From positions 1 to 64,000 of the forward strand of contig UQST01000013.1 of assembly GCA_900543815.1 (NCBI GenBank): a stretch of DNA of 64,000 bases. The letters run 5' to 3'. This document shows positions 43,431 through 52,954 of this stretch, in pieces; the stretch's first letter is position 1; each line of letters starts with the position of its first letter. The DNA comes from an uncultured Prevotellaceae bacterium. Its GTDB lineage: Bacteria; Bacteroidota; Bacteroidia; Bacteroidales; Bacteroidaceae. The notes under the pieces were generated by a model. It saw only the letters and a program-made list of their open reading frames with translations, did not search any database and was not told the DNA's origin. The position numbers and the translations under genes were made by a program.

Positions 43431-44369
43431 ATGAGAAGACTGCTGTGGATAGGTATGCTGCTGGTTGCCCTACAGGCACGGGCACAATTCGACGTGGCGT
43501 TCACCAATTCATGGGCGCTACAGTCCTGGTATAACCCTGCAGCGGCAGGTGTCTATGGCCAGCTTGATGTGCATGCAGCCTACAGCCAGCAGATGGCCGG
43601 GTTCTCGGGCGCACCAGCTACGATGGCTCTCACTGCCGACCTCCCCCTGTGGTTCTTCGGGCCAAGCCATGGAGCCGGACTGGGCTTCATGAACGATAAG
43701 GCCGGGCTCTTCACCACCAAGAAGATATATCTGCAGTACGCCTATCACCAGAAGCTGGGCAAGGGCAGGCTCAGTGTGGGACTGAGGCCGGTGATTCTCA
43801 CCGAAGGTTTCGACGGCTCAAAAGCCGATACGGAGGATAGCAGCGACCCCGCCTTTGCCACAAGCCAGGTCAATGGCACGGCTTTCGACCTGGATGCCGG
43901 ATTGCGCTACACCTACAAGCAGATATGGTATGCCGGACTGAGTGCAGCGCATCTTCTTGGCCCTACCATCAGGCTGGGTGACGACAAGAGCTACGAACTG
44001 AAGGTGGATCCTACGTTCTACGCGATGGGTGGATATAAGTTCCGCTTCCGCAACCCTCAGTATGCGGTGGCCACCGATGCTCTGCTGCGCACCGACCTGA
44101 GCGAGTGGCGTGCCGATGTGAGCGCCCGTCTGATGTATGACGGAGCCAAGCACAAACTCTATGGCGGAGTGATGTACAGTCCCACCTATAGTGTGGGTGT
44201 GATGCTCGGAATCAATTTCCACGGCATCAACATCGGCTACAGTTACGAGGTATATACGGGCGGAATAGGTGCGCTCAACGGTACCCACGAGGTGATGCTG
44301 GGCTATCAGACCGACCTCAACCTCTTCAAAAAGGGAAAGAACCTGCACAAGAGTGTGCGACTGCTGTGA
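43431..44369 (+). CDS. porP: T9SS outer membrane protein PorP/SprF family
   Basis: A 312-residue protein. The ATG at 43431 gives a signal peptide (MRRLLWIGMLLVALQARA); upstream in-frame ATGs at 43353 and 43389 would add a hydrophilic leader. The PorP/SprF signature begins at once: FDVAFTNSWALQSWYNPAAA. The rest is beta-barrel-like (GAGLGFMNDKAGLFTTKK, KIYLQYAYHQKLGKGRLSVG, MYSPTYSVGVMLGINF). It binds the periplasmic T9SS ring or peripheral components. It is the first gene of the operon porP-K-L-M-N, with gaps of 59, 76, 50 and 27 bases. I found no clear TAnnTTTG in the 275-base spacer before it. Confidence 0.92.
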   Translation: MRRLLWIGMLLVALQARAQFDVAFTNSWALQSWYNPAAAGVYGQLDVHAAYSQQMAGFSGAPATMALTADLPLWFFGPSHGAGLGFMNDKAGLFTTKKIYLQYAYHQKLGKGRLSVGLRPVILTEGFDGSKADTEDSSDPAFATSQVNGTAFDLDAGLRYTYKQIWYAGLSAAHLLGPTIRLGDDKSYELKVDPTFYAMGGYKFRFRNPQYAVATDALLRTDLSEWRADVSARLMYDGAKHKLYGGVMYSPTYSVGVMLGINFHGINIGYSYEVYTGGIGALNGTHEVMLGYQTDLNLFKKGKNLHKSVRLL

Positions 44370-44428
44370 CAGAACGGCACGCGCACGCATATAATAAATA
44401 GGAAACATACAGAGAGAAGACAAAGGAT

Positions 44429-45913
44429 ATGAAGACAAAGAGTCTGCTTATTACGCTTTCGCTTGCCCTGGCAAGCCTCACAATGGGAGGTTGCATGGGA
44501 AGCAGTTCCAGCGCCAACGCCACTGGCGGTGAGCTCACTGGCGTGAGAGGGTCGGCCTACAGCGAGCCTACCCCTTACGGCATGGTGGCTGTCCGCAAGG
44601 GTTCACTGCGCGTGGGCATCGAGGACAACGACTCGCTATGGGGCACAGAATTCCCTGTGAGGGATATCAGTGTGGATGGCTTCTGGATGGATGAGCACGA
44701 GGTGAGCAACGCCAAGTATCGTCAGTTTGTCAACTGGGTGCGCGACAGCATCATCCGCGAGCGCCTGGCTGATCCGGCCTATGGCGGTGACGAGAGTTAC
44801 AAGATAGAGGAGGACAAGGAGGGCAACCCGGTGACTCCGCATCTCAACTGGAGCAAGGCTATCCCTTGGAAGAAGGCAAACGAGGATGAGCAGCGTGCCA
44901 TCGAGAGCGTGTATGTGACCCATCCCATCGACGGAACCAAGATGCTCGATGCCAGCCAGCTCAATTATCGATACGAGATATACGACTATGCTGCTGCTGC
45001 CTTGCGCAAGTACCGCCTCAATCCAGAGGAGCGCGATCTCAACACAGACCATGCTGTGGATATGGGCGATGTGATGATAAGCAAGGATACAGCGTGGATA
45101 GATGACGACGGCAAGATAGTGAGGCAGACCATCACACGCCCGCTCTCGGGTCCGTGGGATTTCCTCAATACCTATATCGTGAACATTTACCCCGACACCA
45201 CATGCTGGGTGAATGACTTCCAGAATGCCGACAATGAGCGCTACATGAAGCTCTATTTCAGCAATCCTGCCTATGACGATTATCCAGTGGTGGGCGTATC
45301 ATGGGAACAGGCAAACGCATTCTGCGCCTGGCGCACCGACTTCCTGATGAAGGGTATGGGCGGATATGCCAAGCAGATACAGCGCTACCGCCTGCCTACC
45401 GAGATAGAGTGGGAGTTTGCGGCACGTGGCAAGGAGGGCAACCCATTCCCCTGGAAGAACCTGGAAGTGAAGAGCGAGAGCGGATGCTACTACGCCAACT
45501 TCAAGCCCGACCGCGGCAACTACACCAAGGATGGTTCGCTCATCACCTCGAAGTGCGGCATCTTCAGCCCCAACAGTAACGGCCTCTACGACATGGCCGG
45601 CAACGTGGCCGAGTGGACGAGCACCGTCTATACCGAAGCAGGAGTGGAGAGCATGAGCGACATGAACCCTGAACTGAAGTACAACGCAGCCAAGGAAGAT
45701 CCCTATCGCTTGAAGAAGAAAAGCGTGCGTGGAGGCTCATGGAAAGACCCCGAGAGCATGATACGCTCGGCATGGCGCTCCTATGAGTACCAGAACCAGC
45801 CGCGCTGCTACATCGGTTTCCGCTGCGTACGCACCATGGTCAACGACCGTAGCGGCAGCCAGAAAATGAAAGGCGGAGCCAAGAGGCCTGCGGCATCGGC
45901 ACGCCGCAAGTGA
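44429..45913 (+). CDS. porK: T9SS ring lipoprotein PorK/GldK
   Basis: A 494-residue lipoprotein (LALASLTMGGCMGS, lipobox Cys at about residue 22) with a formylglycine-generating-enzyme-like (FGE/SUMF1) fold. Signatures include SVDGFWMDEHEVSNAKYRQF, YPVVGVSWEQANAFCAWRTD, YRLPTEIEWEFAARGKEGNP, YDMAGNVAEWTSTVY and VRGGSWKD. In Porphyromonas, PorK and PorN form a large ring under the outer membrane that works with the PorL-PorM motor. The FGE fold here is structural; catalysis is not expected. It follows porP and precedes porL. Confidence 0.95.
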   Translation: MKTKSLLITLSLALASLTMGGCMGSSSSANATGGELTGVRGSAYSEPTPYGMVAVRKGSLRVGIEDNDSLWGTEFPVRDISVDGFWMDEHEVSNAKYRQFVNWVRDSIIRERLADPAYGGDESYKIEEDKEGNPVTPHLNWSKAIPWKKANEDEQRAIESVYVTHPIDGTKMLDASQLNYRYEIYDYAAAALRKYRLNPEERDLNTDHAVDMGDVMISKDTAWIDDDGKIVRQTITRPLSGPWDFLNTYIVNIYPDTTCWVNDFQNADNERYMKLYFSNPAYDDYPVVGVSWEQANAFCAWRTDFLMKGMGGYAKQIQRYRLPTEIEWEFAARGKEGNPFPWKNLEVKSESGCYYANFKPDRGNYTKDGSLITSKCGIFSPNSNGLYDMAGNVAEWTSTVYTEAGVESMSDMNPELKYNAAKEDPYRLKKKSVRGGSWKDPESMIRSAWRSYEYQNQPRCYIGFRCVRTMVNDRSGSQKMKGGAKRPAASARRK

Positions 45914-45989
45914 GGTGGCTACGGCAGGACAAACCTCTGCAAAGTGAGAGACAACAAGACAGCTAACACAGATAAAGCACATTAGAGAG

Positions 45990-46925
45990 ATGAATATTAT
46001 AGCCAAAATCCAAAAGTGGATGGACTCCCCCGCGGGTCAGGTCTTCATGAACTACGCCTACAGCTGGGGTGCTGCAGTCGTCATACTGGGTACACTCTTC
46101 AAACTCACCCATCTGCCGGGAGCCAATGCGATGCTCTTCGTGGGCATGGGTACCGAGGTGTTTGTGTTCTTCATATCGGGCTTCGACAAGCCTTATGACA
46201 AGATACCTGCCGAGGAGCAGAAGTCTGTTCCCAATATCACAGGTTCGTCGGCCGGTCCGAACATCGTCATTCAGGGCGGCGCACAGGCAGCTGCCGACGG
46301 TGAGGAACAGCAGTCGGGTACCATCATCATCGGTTCGCCTGTTGTCCAGCCAGCCGCTACGGTACAGCCCGCAGCCGTTGTCGCACCCGCAGCCACTGTG
46401 GTGACTGAAGGTGTGAATCCAGTTGCTGTTGACCCCGATGCGCTCTCCAGTGCCACCGGATTGAGCGCTGCCGCTGCCAATCTGGCTGCTGCCGGACAGG
46501 CCGCTGCTGCTGCCCAGGCCGCTCTCGACCAGTTGCAGAACGGCACATCGCCCTCTCTCGATCCTGCTCTGGCACGCTCTACCGACCCCTCTGAGGTGGA
46601 AGAGGCTGTGCAGAACTACGCTCAGGAGCTCAAGTCACTCACCGAGGTGCTTGTTCGCGTCAAGGAGCAGGCTGCCCGCATGAGCACCGACAGCGAGGAG
46701 ATGGAGAACCTCAATCGCACTCTCACCGGCATAGCCACCGTGTACGAACTGCAGTTGCGCAACATCAGCAAGCAGGTGAGCACCATCGAGCAGATAGATG
46801 AGCAGACCCGCCGTATGGCGCAGCAGATAGAGGAACTCAACAATGTGTATGGCCGCATGATAAAGGCCCTCACCGTCAACATGGCACCAGTGGCAAGCAC
46901 ACAGCCCGCAGCCGACCAGGCGTGA
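45990..46925 (+). CDS. porL: T9SS inner membrane motor protein PorL/GldL
   Basis: A 311-residue protein with two membrane helices close to the N-terminus (AYSWGAAVVILGTLFKL and AMLFVGMGTEVFVFFISGF). They form, with PorM, the proton-driven T9SS motor. The motif FDKPYDKIPAEEQ after the second helix is typical. The conserved Glu in the second helix (GTEVF) is the likely proton-handling residue. An unusually long Ala/Val/Pro-rich linker (about 95-190) separates the membrane part from a C-terminal coiled coil (STDSEEMENLNRTLTGIAT, IEQIDEQTRRMAQQIEELNN). Co-transcribed with porM 50 bases downstream. Confidence 0.95.
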   Translation: MNIIAKIQKWMDSPAGQVFMNYAYSWGAAVVILGTLFKLTHLPGANAMLFVGMGTEVFVFFISGFDKPYDKIPAEEQKSVPNITGSSAGPNIVIQGGAQAAADGEEQQSGTIIIGSPVVQPAATVQPAAVVAPAATVVTEGVNPVAVDPDALSSATGLSAAAANLAAAGQAAAAAQAALDQLQNGTSPSLDPALARSTDPSEVEEAVQNYAQELKSLTEVLVRVKEQAARMSTDSEEMENLNRTLTGIATVYELQLRNISKQVSTIEQIDEQTRRMAQQIEELNNVYGRMIKALTVNMAPVASTQPAADQA

Positions 46926-46975
46926 GCATGATACATTATATAATATAGTATAGACCAACACAAGGCTCAACTGAT

Positions 46976-48541
46976 ATGCCAATAAAGAAGAAAAGGATCT
47001 CTCCCCGCCAGAAGATGATTAACCTGATGTACGTGGTGCTTATGGCCATGCTGGCACTCAATGTGTCGAGCGACGTGCTCAACGGTTTCTCACTGGTGTC
47101 TGACGGCCTGAGCCAATCTACTCAGAGTGCCAGCAAGGTCAACGAGGGCATCTACAAGACCTTCGAACAGCAGATGAAGGCCAATCCCGAAAAGGTGCGC
47201 GTGTGGTACCAGAAGGCGCTGCAGGTGAAGGGGATGAGCGATTCACTCTACAATCTGGCACAAGAACTCAAAATTGCCATCGTGAAGAAGAGCGACGGCA
47301 AGGAGGGTGATGTGGATAACATAAAGAACCGCGAGGACTTGGAAGCCAGCACACAGGTGATGCTGGCACCAGGTAAAGGACGCGGCAAAGAACTCTACAA
47401 GGCCATCAACCGCTATCGTGACCAGGTGATAACAATGGTGAGCGACAAGCAGCAGAGACAGCTCATCAGCAACAGCCTCTCTACCAAGGTGCCTGCCAAA
47501 GCCACTACCCTGGGCAAGAACTGGCAGGAGTACATGTTTGAGAACATGCCTACGGCAGCCGCTGTGACGCTCCTCACCAAGTTGCAGAACGATGTGCGCT
47601 ATGCCGAGGGAGAGGTGCTTCATGGACTCATCAATAATGTGGATGTCAAGGATATCCGCGTCAACCAGCTCAATGCATACGTTATCCCGTCGGCACAGAC
47701 CGTGGTGCAGGGCGGACGTTTCAGCGCTCAGATTATCATGGCGGCTGTTGACACCACCCGCCGTCCTACCATCTATGTAGGCGGCCAGCGCATTTCGGGC
47801 GACCGCGGAGTGTATGAGACGGTGTGCAGCCGCACGGGCGATTTCACTCTCAACGGCTATATCGAGATGCTCAACGGCTCTGGCGAGACAGTTCGACGCG
47901 ACTTCCAGCAGAAATACAGCGTGGTGGCTCCCAGTGCCACCGTGAGTGCCGACATCATGAATGTGCTCTATGCGGGATATGACAATCCCATGAGTGTGAG
48001 CGTGCCGGGCGTTGCCACAAGCAAGCTGCGCGTGAGCATGACGGGTGGCAACCTCATTCCCAAGGGTGACGGAAAGTACATTGCCAAGCCCACTCAGGTG
48101 GGTGGACAGGCCGTGATAACGGTAAGTGCCGAGAACGAAGGCCGTGTGCAGGAGATGGGCAAGTTCAATTTCCGCGTGCGCAAACTGCCTGATCCCACCG
48201 CCTACATCGCCTTCAATGATGCCACCGGAGCCGAGAGCCACTTCCGCGGAGGTGCACTCAGCAAGCAGGTGCTGATGAATACACCGGGCATAGGAGCGAG
48301 CATCGACGACGGACTCTTGAATATAGCCTTCCATGTGCAGGGCTTCGAGACTGTCTTCTATGATGCTATGGGCAATGCTGTACCCTATAAGAGCCAGGGT
48401 GCCAACTTCTCTGACCAGCAGAAGGGACAGATGCGCACACTCGCCCGCAACAAGCGTTTCTACATCACGAACATCCGTGCAACAGGCCCCGATGGCATTG
48501 AGCGTACGCTCAACGGCGCCATGGAGGTCATCATCAAGTAA
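46976..48541 (+). CDS. porM: T9SS motor partner PorM/GldM
   Basis: A 521-residue inner membrane protein with one N-terminal helix (LMYVVLMAMLALNVSSDVLN) and a large periplasmic part of four domains that reaches the PorK/N ring. The start MPIKKKRISPRQKMINLMYV is characteristic. Middle segments show Ig-like strands (QRISGDRGVYETVCSRTGDF, VGGQAVITVSAENEGRVQEM). The C-terminal domain contacts PorN (QMRTLARNKRFYITNIRATG). Length matches GldM. The gene is co-directional with porL and followed after 27 bases by porN. Confidence 0.96.
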   Translation: MPIKKKRISPRQKMINLMYVVLMAMLALNVSSDVLNGFSLVSDGLSQSTQSASKVNEGIYKTFEQQMKANPEKVRVWYQKALQVKGMSDSLYNLAQELKIAIVKKSDGKEGDVDNIKNREDLEASTQVMLAPGKGRGKELYKAINRYRDQVITMVSDKQQRQLISNSLSTKVPAKATTLGKNWQEYMFENMPTAAAVTLLTKLQNDVRYAEGEVLHGLINNVDVKDIRVNQLNAYVIPSAQTVVQGGRFSAQIIMAAVDTTRRPTIYVGGQRISGDRGVYETVCSRTGDFTLNGYIEMLNGSGETVRRDFQQKYSVVAPSATVSADIMNVLYAGYDNPMSVSVPGVATSKLRVSMTGGNLIPKGDGKYIAKPTQVGGQAVITVSAENEGRVQEMGKFNFRVRKLPDPTAYIAFNDATGAESHFRGGALSKQVLMNTPGIGASIDDGLLNIAFHVQGFETVFYDAMGNAVPYKSQGANFSDQQKGQMRTLARNKRFYITNIRATGPDGIERTLNGAMEVIIK

Positions 48542-48568
48542 CTATATATATAATGTATAATGTATAAT

Positions 48569-49624
48569 ATGAAGCGTATATTCCTCCTCTTCTCTGTAGT
48601 GGCGCTGGCAACAGGCATCGCAAGTGCACAGCCCGCCAAGAGGCGCACCACTTCGGCGGCAGGTGCAGGCCAGAAGACTGAGGTGCAGAAGAAGGGCAAC
48701 GACCGTGCGTCGATGCAGTTTCCCACGTCGGCCAGCATGCCCGACGATGTGGTGTGGAAACGCGATATATACCGCCAGCTCGACCTCACCAAGGACAAGA
48801 ATGCTCCGCTCTATTATCCTGTGGAGCCTCAAGGCAAGCAGGTGAACCTCTTCACCTACCTCTTCCGCCTTATCCTCACGGGTCGTGTGCCGGCCTATAC
48901 CTACCAGCTCGACGGCAACGAGTCGTTTGATGCCAAGGACAAGCTCACCGTGAAGGACATGCTGGAGCGTTATGGCATCTATTATGAGGAGAAGGACGGC
49001 AAGTTGCAGGTTGCTGACAGTGATGTGCCCAGCGCCGAGGCCACACGTTATTACCTCAAGGAAAGTGTCTATCTGGACCAGCGCACGGGTACCTTCAGCA
49101 CCAAGGTGACTGCCTTGTGCCCCATCTTGATGCGTGGAGCAGACGAGTTCACCACCGAGGCTACACCCTATCCCCTGTTCTGGGTGAAGTACAGCGACAT
49201 CGCCCCCTGGCTGTCACGCTTGCCGGTGATGGGCAGCAACCTCAACAACGTGACCAATATGACTGCCGACGACTATTTCACCATGAACCGTTACGAAGGC
49301 AAGATATACAAGACCAACAACCTGCAGGGGCGTGTTCTGGCAAGCTATTGCAAGTCTGACAGTGCCATGAGCCGCGAGCAGAAGAAGATAGAGCAGCAGC
49401 TCACCGACTTCGAAGAGGTGGTGTGGGGACACCGCACCGACTCTACCGACAGCGTGCCTGCCGTTGCCGCCAAGCCCGAGAAGGTGAAGCGCACATCGGC
49501 ACGCCGGGAGACCTCTGTGCAGGCTGGCAGCCGCCGCCGGCGCAATAGCGAGACCACCAAGGAACCCAAGCAGAAGAGCGAGAATGCGGCTCCCCGGGTG
49601 AGTGCTCGTCGTCAACGTCGTTAA
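48569..49624 (+). CDS. porN: T9SS ring protein PorN/GldN
   Basis: A 351-residue exported protein; MKRIFLLFSVVALATGIASA is the signal peptide. The alternative ATG at 48560 adds only three residues. Characteristic pieces are DDVVWKRDIYRQLDLTKDKN, NAPLYYPVEPQGKQVNLFTY and FTMNRYEGKIYKTNNLQGRV. It forms the periplasmic ring with PorK. The C-terminal tail (about 290-351) is Arg/Lys-rich and low in complexity (RRETSVQAGSRRRRNSETTK), unlike the shorter tails I recall, and may contact nucleic acid, murein or LPS. The tail looks species-variable. Confidence 0.95.
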   Translation: MKRIFLLFSVVALATGIASAQPAKRRTTSAAGAGQKTEVQKKGNDRASMQFPTSASMPDDVVWKRDIYRQLDLTKDKNAPLYYPVEPQGKQVNLFTYLFRLILTGRVPAYTYQLDGNESFDAKDKLTVKDMLERYGIYYEEKDGKLQVADSDVPSAEATRYYLKESVYLDQRTGTFSTKVTALCPILMRGADEFTTEATPYPLFWVKYSDIAPWLSRLPVMGSNLNNVTNMTADDYFTMNRYEGKIYKTNNLQGRVLASYCKSDSAMSREQKKIEQQLTDFEEVVWGHRTDSTDSVPAVAAKPEKVKRTSARRETSVQAGSRRRRNSETTKEPKQKSENAAPRVSARRQRR

Positions 49625-49633
49625 CACGTGCCT

Positions 49634-50245
49634 ATGAAGCGGTTTCCGATATTCCTCATACTCGTTCTGGCTGTGGCATATTCTGCCATGGCCAGGCGTG
49701 TCATGTGGGGTGTGCAGGCTGGTTGGGATGCCCGACGGCTGACCCTCAAGTCGGACCTCTACCGTGCCAGCAACCACACGGGCTGGTTTCTGGGCCCCCA
49801 GGCAAGCTTCCAGTTTGCCCATGACTATCTGGCTCTCGATGCTTCGTTGCTCTATAACCAACGCAACATGGACTTTGAGGAACGCGAGACCAAAGCGCTT
49901 CATGAGCATGATCTGTCCTATCTGGTCATTCCCCTCAACCTCCGCTTTACCTTCCGCTTGGGCAAGCCCTTGGGCATCTATGTGGCTACCGGCCCCCAGT
50001 GGAGGCGCTTCCTCAATCGTGGACGTCACATTCGTCTCGAGGATGATGTGGATGTCCGCCTCGACCCCGGCACACTCAGTTGGAACGTAGGAGCAGGCTT
50101 CGACTTCTTTGGTCACCTCAAGCTTGGCTTCACCTACAACTTCGGCATCGACGACGAATGCTGGAAGCAGAGCGTGAGCGAGCAGATACGCAAGTTCGAC
50201 ATAAAGAAAAACTCTTGCCAGGTGAGCCTCACCTGTCTCTTCTGA
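49634..50245 (+). CDS. PorT-family outer membrane beta-barrel protein
   Basis: A 203-residue protein; the start at 49634 (MKRFPIFLILVLAVAYSAMA) is preferred over a GTG at 49628. After the signal peptide the chain has about eight amphipathic strands (VMWGVQAGWDARRLTLKSD, FLGPQASFQFAHDYLALDAS, LSYLVIPLNLRFTFRLGKPL, KLGFTYNFGID). VIPLNLRF is a common feature of the PorT-type barrel. It is 9 bases after porN and in the same direction, so it belongs to the T9SS transcript. It could be a true T9SS component or simply a small barrel of the same superfamily; P. gingivalis PorT is encoded elsewhere. Confidence 0.75.
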   Translation: MKRFPIFLILVLAVAYSAMARRVMWGVQAGWDARRLTLKSDLYRASNHTGWFLGPQASFQFAHDYLALDASLLYNQRNMDFEERETKALHEHDLSYLVIPLNLRFTFRLGKPLGIYVATGPQWRRFLNRGRHIRLEDDVDVRLDPGTLSWNVGAGFDFFGHLKLGFTYNFGIDDECWKQSVSEQIRKFDIKKNSCQVSLTCLF

Positions 50246-50257
50246 TATCCGCTCCTC

Positions 50258-52729
50258 ATGGCCAAGTATGCAGATGTAGTGCTTCCCTTGCCCATAGGCG
50301 AGACCTTCACCTATGCACTTCCTGCCCAGTTGCAGACGTGTGCCCAGGTGGGGTGCAGTGTCATTGTCCCCTTTGGCAACCGCAAGATGTACAGCGCCAT
50401 CATAGTGCGCCTGCATGACGACAAGCCCGACTATGCCACCAAGGAGGTGCTCGAACTCAATGGCAATGCCCCTCTGGTGCTGCCCGCGCAGTTGCGCCTG
50501 TGGCGCTGGATAGCCGACTATTATCTGTGTACTCTGGGCGATGTGTATAAGGCCGCGCTGCCCTCGGGGCTTAAACTCGAGAGCGAGAGCAGCGTGATGT
50601 ATGCCGATGACTTCACCGATACGGACGGCCTCACACCCTCGGAGCGCCGCATCTACGACCTTCTGGAACAGGACCCTGTGCAGACACTGGCCGCGCTGCA
50701 GAAACAGACGGGGCTTGCCTCCATCCTCACCATTGTCAACCGCATGCTGGAGAAGGGTGCGCTGAGGATGAAGGAGGAAGTGCGCCGCACCTACAAGCCA
50801 CGTACCCTGCCCTGTGTGCGCCTTACCCAGGAATACTTCGATGAAGCCACCCTGCGCGGCTTCTTCCTCTCGCTTCCCCGCAAGAGCAAGCAGCAGGAGT
50901 TGCTCACACGATACATGCAACTCTCATCCGCCGCTGCCGCCCAGGTGCTGCAGAACTACACTCTGCTCAAGGATGTCACCCGCGACGAACTCCTGCAGGA
51001 CAACACCTATAGCCCCTCCACACTCAACACCCTCAGGAAGAAGGGCGTGCTGGAGGTGTGGCAGAAACCCGTTGGCCGCCTCTCACAGAGCCAGTTGCCC
51101 ACCGGACTCGTCATGCATCCCCTGAGCGATGCACAGCAGATGGCGATGGACCAAATTGAGGCAGCGTGGCAGCAGAAGAGCACCTGCCTGCTGCACGGAG
51201 TCACCAGCAGCGGCAAGACCGAAGTCTATATCCACCTCATACAAAAGGAGCTGGAGCAGGGGCGGCAGGTGCTCTACATGCTCCCCGAGATAGTTCTCAC
51301 AACCCAGCTGACCGAGCGCCTGAAGCGGGTCTTCGGCGACCGGCTGGGTGTCTATCATTCCCGCTACCCCGACGCAGAGCGCGTGGAGGTGTACCAGAAG
51401 ATGCTCTCCGACCATCCCTACGACATCATCGTGGGGGTGCGCAGCAGCATTTTCCTTCCCTTCCGCAGCCTTGGACTGATTATTGTAGATGAGGAGCACG
51501 AGACCAGCTTCAAGCAGCAAGACCCTGCTCCACGCTACCACGCTCGCAATGCCGCTCTGGTGCTGGCTGCACAGATGCAGGCCCGCACGCTACTCGGAAC
51601 GGCCACCCCAAGTCTGGAGACCTATCGTAACGCCCTCACTGGACGCTACGGACTGGTGCGGCTCACCACACGCTTCCGCGATGTGCAGCTGCCCGACATA
51701 CAGGTGGTGGATGTGAAGGAGATGAGGCGCAAGCGGCTCATGTCGGGGCCTTTCTCGCCCCAGCTCATCGCCCTCATGCGTGATGCTTTGGAGCATCGCC
51801 GGCAAGTGATACTCTTCCAGAACCGACGCGGCTTCTCGCCTATAGTGGAGTGTCATGTGTGCGGATGGACTCCCAGGTGTGAGAAGTGCGATGTGAGCCT
51901 CACCTACCACCAGCGTCTCCGGCAGATGGTGTGCCACTACTGCGGTACTCCCTACCAGGTGCCCCTGCAGTGCCCCAACTGTGAGAGCCGGGAGATACGC
52001 CATGTGGGATATGGCACGGAGCGCATCGAGGATCAGCTGGCCAAGGTGCTGCCCGAGGCACGCATCGCGCGCATGGATCTCGACACTACCCGCAGCCGCA
52101 TGGCCTACGAGCAGATATTGCAGGACTTCCAGCAGGGCAAGACCGATGTGCTGGTGGGTACGCAGATGGTGACCAAGGGACTCGACTTCGAGCGCGTGAG
52201 CGTGGTGGGCATTCTGGATGCCGACGGCATGCTCAGCCAGCCCGACTTCCGCAGTCACGAGCGTGCTTTCCAGATGATGGAGCAGGTGGCTGGCCGTGCA
52301 GGCAGAAAGGGCGCGCAGGGGCATGTCATCCTGCAGACGCGCGATGCCCAGTCGCCCGTGGTGCGTCAGGTGGTGGCGCACGACTACCAGGCCATGTACG
52401 AGGCACAGATGCAGGAGCGCGAACTCTTCAATTATCCTCCCCTGTGCCGCCTGGTGAGTGTATATGTGAAGCACCGCGACGAGCGCACCGCCGATGCCTT
52501 GGGCAGGGATATGGCCCAGCTGGCGCGGCGCACCTTCGGCGAGCGCGTGCTGGGTCCCGATACGCCCCCCATAGGCCGCATCCAGTTGATGTATATCCGC
52601 AAGGTGCTGGTCAAGATAGAGCTCACGGCTTCGATGAGTCAGGCCCGCGACTATCTGCGGCAGATTCAGCGCTACCTGTTGGCGCTCCCCCAATACAAAG
52701 GCGCGCAGGTGTATTATGATGTGGATTGA
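50258..52729 (+). CDS. priA: Primosomal replication protein N' (PriA helicase)
   Basis: An 823-residue DEAH-type helicase that restarts stalled replication forks. Walker A is LLHGVTSSGKTEVYIHLIQK, the DEAH-like box is LIIVDEEHETSFKQQD, and the zinc-binding cysteines are in CHVCGWTPRCEKCDVSLTYH and CHYCGTPYQVPLQCPNCESR. RAGRKGAQGHVILQTRD is motif VI. The N-terminal 3'-DNA-binding part (ADVVLPLPIGETFTYALPAQ) is present and length is normal. It starts 12 bases after the PorT-like gene, so a replication gene shares the secretion transcript. Confidence 0.96.
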   Translation: MAKYADVVLPLPIGETFTYALPAQLQTCAQVGCSVIVPFGNRKMYSAIIVRLHDDKPDYATKEVLELNGNAPLVLPAQLRLWRWIADYYLCTLGDVYKAALPSGLKLESESSVMYADDFTDTDGLTPSERRIYDLLEQDPVQTLAALQKQTGLASILTIVNRMLEKGALRMKEEVRRTYKPRTLPCVRLTQEYFDEATLRGFFLSLPRKSKQQELLTRYMQLSSAAAAQVLQNYTLLKDVTRDELLQDNTYSPSTLNTLRKKGVLEVWQKPVGRLSQSQLPTGLVMHPLSDAQQMAMDQIEAAWQQKSTCLLHGVTSSGKTEVYIHLIQKELEQGRQVLYMLPEIVLTTQLTERLKRVFGDRLGVYHSRYPDAERVEVYQKMLSDHPYDIIVGVRSSIFLPFRSLGLIIVDEEHETSFKQQDPAPRYHARNAALVLAAQMQARTLLGTATPSLETYRNALTGRYGLVRLTTRFRDVQLPDIQVVDVKEMRRKRLMSGPFSPQLIALMRDALEHRRQVILFQNRRGFSPIVECHVCGWTPRCEKCDVSLTYHQRLRQMVCHYCGTPYQVPLQCPNCESREIRHVGYGTERIEDQLAKVLPEARIARMDLDTTRSRMAYEQILQDFQQGKTDVLVGTQMVTKGLDFERVSVVGILDADGMLSQPDFRSHERAFQMMEQVAGRAGRKGAQGHVILQTRDAQSPVVRQVVAHDYQAMYEAQMQERELFNYPPLCRLVSVYVKHRDERTADALGRDMAQLARRTFGERVLGPDTPPIGRIQLMYIRKVLVKIELTASMSQARDYLRQIQRYLLALPQYKGAQVYYDVD

Positions 52730-52787
52730 ATGAGGTGAGACCAGACATAGGCTCGTTTCATCCTTATGCATAAAAGCGGGGAGGAGA

Positions 52788-52875
52788 ATGCAGTGCGCTG
52801 CATGTGCCCACGCAGCGCGCTGCGAAGCCCCACGGAGCACGCTGCATGACCCATCGCACCGCTGTGCGTTTTTCT
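52788..52875. repeat. 22-bp repeat array C
   Basis: Four 22-bp units start at 52788, 52810, 52832 and 52854. Unit 1 is ATGCAGTGCGCTGCATGTGC plus CC; unit 2 is ACGCAGCGCGCTGCGAAGCC plus CC and holds the palindrome GCAGCGCGCTGC. The fourth is more diverged. The array lies in the convergent spacer between priA and the 7TM-HD gene. Confidence 0.8.
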
Positions 52876-52904
52876 GGCAGATATTGTGCCCTATATACAC
52901 TGAA

Positions 52905-52930
52905 CGCCTTCCCCCAACGAGAGGAAGGCG
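52905..52930. terminator. Short hairpin between priA and the 7TM-HD gene
   Basis: CGCCTTCC (52905-52912) pairs with GGAAGGCG (52923-52930) in the 225-base convergent spacer. No T-run is seen, so it is a weak bidirectional candidate. Confidence 0.35.
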
Positions 52931-52954
52931 CTCAGATGCTTTTAGGCAAGCGGT

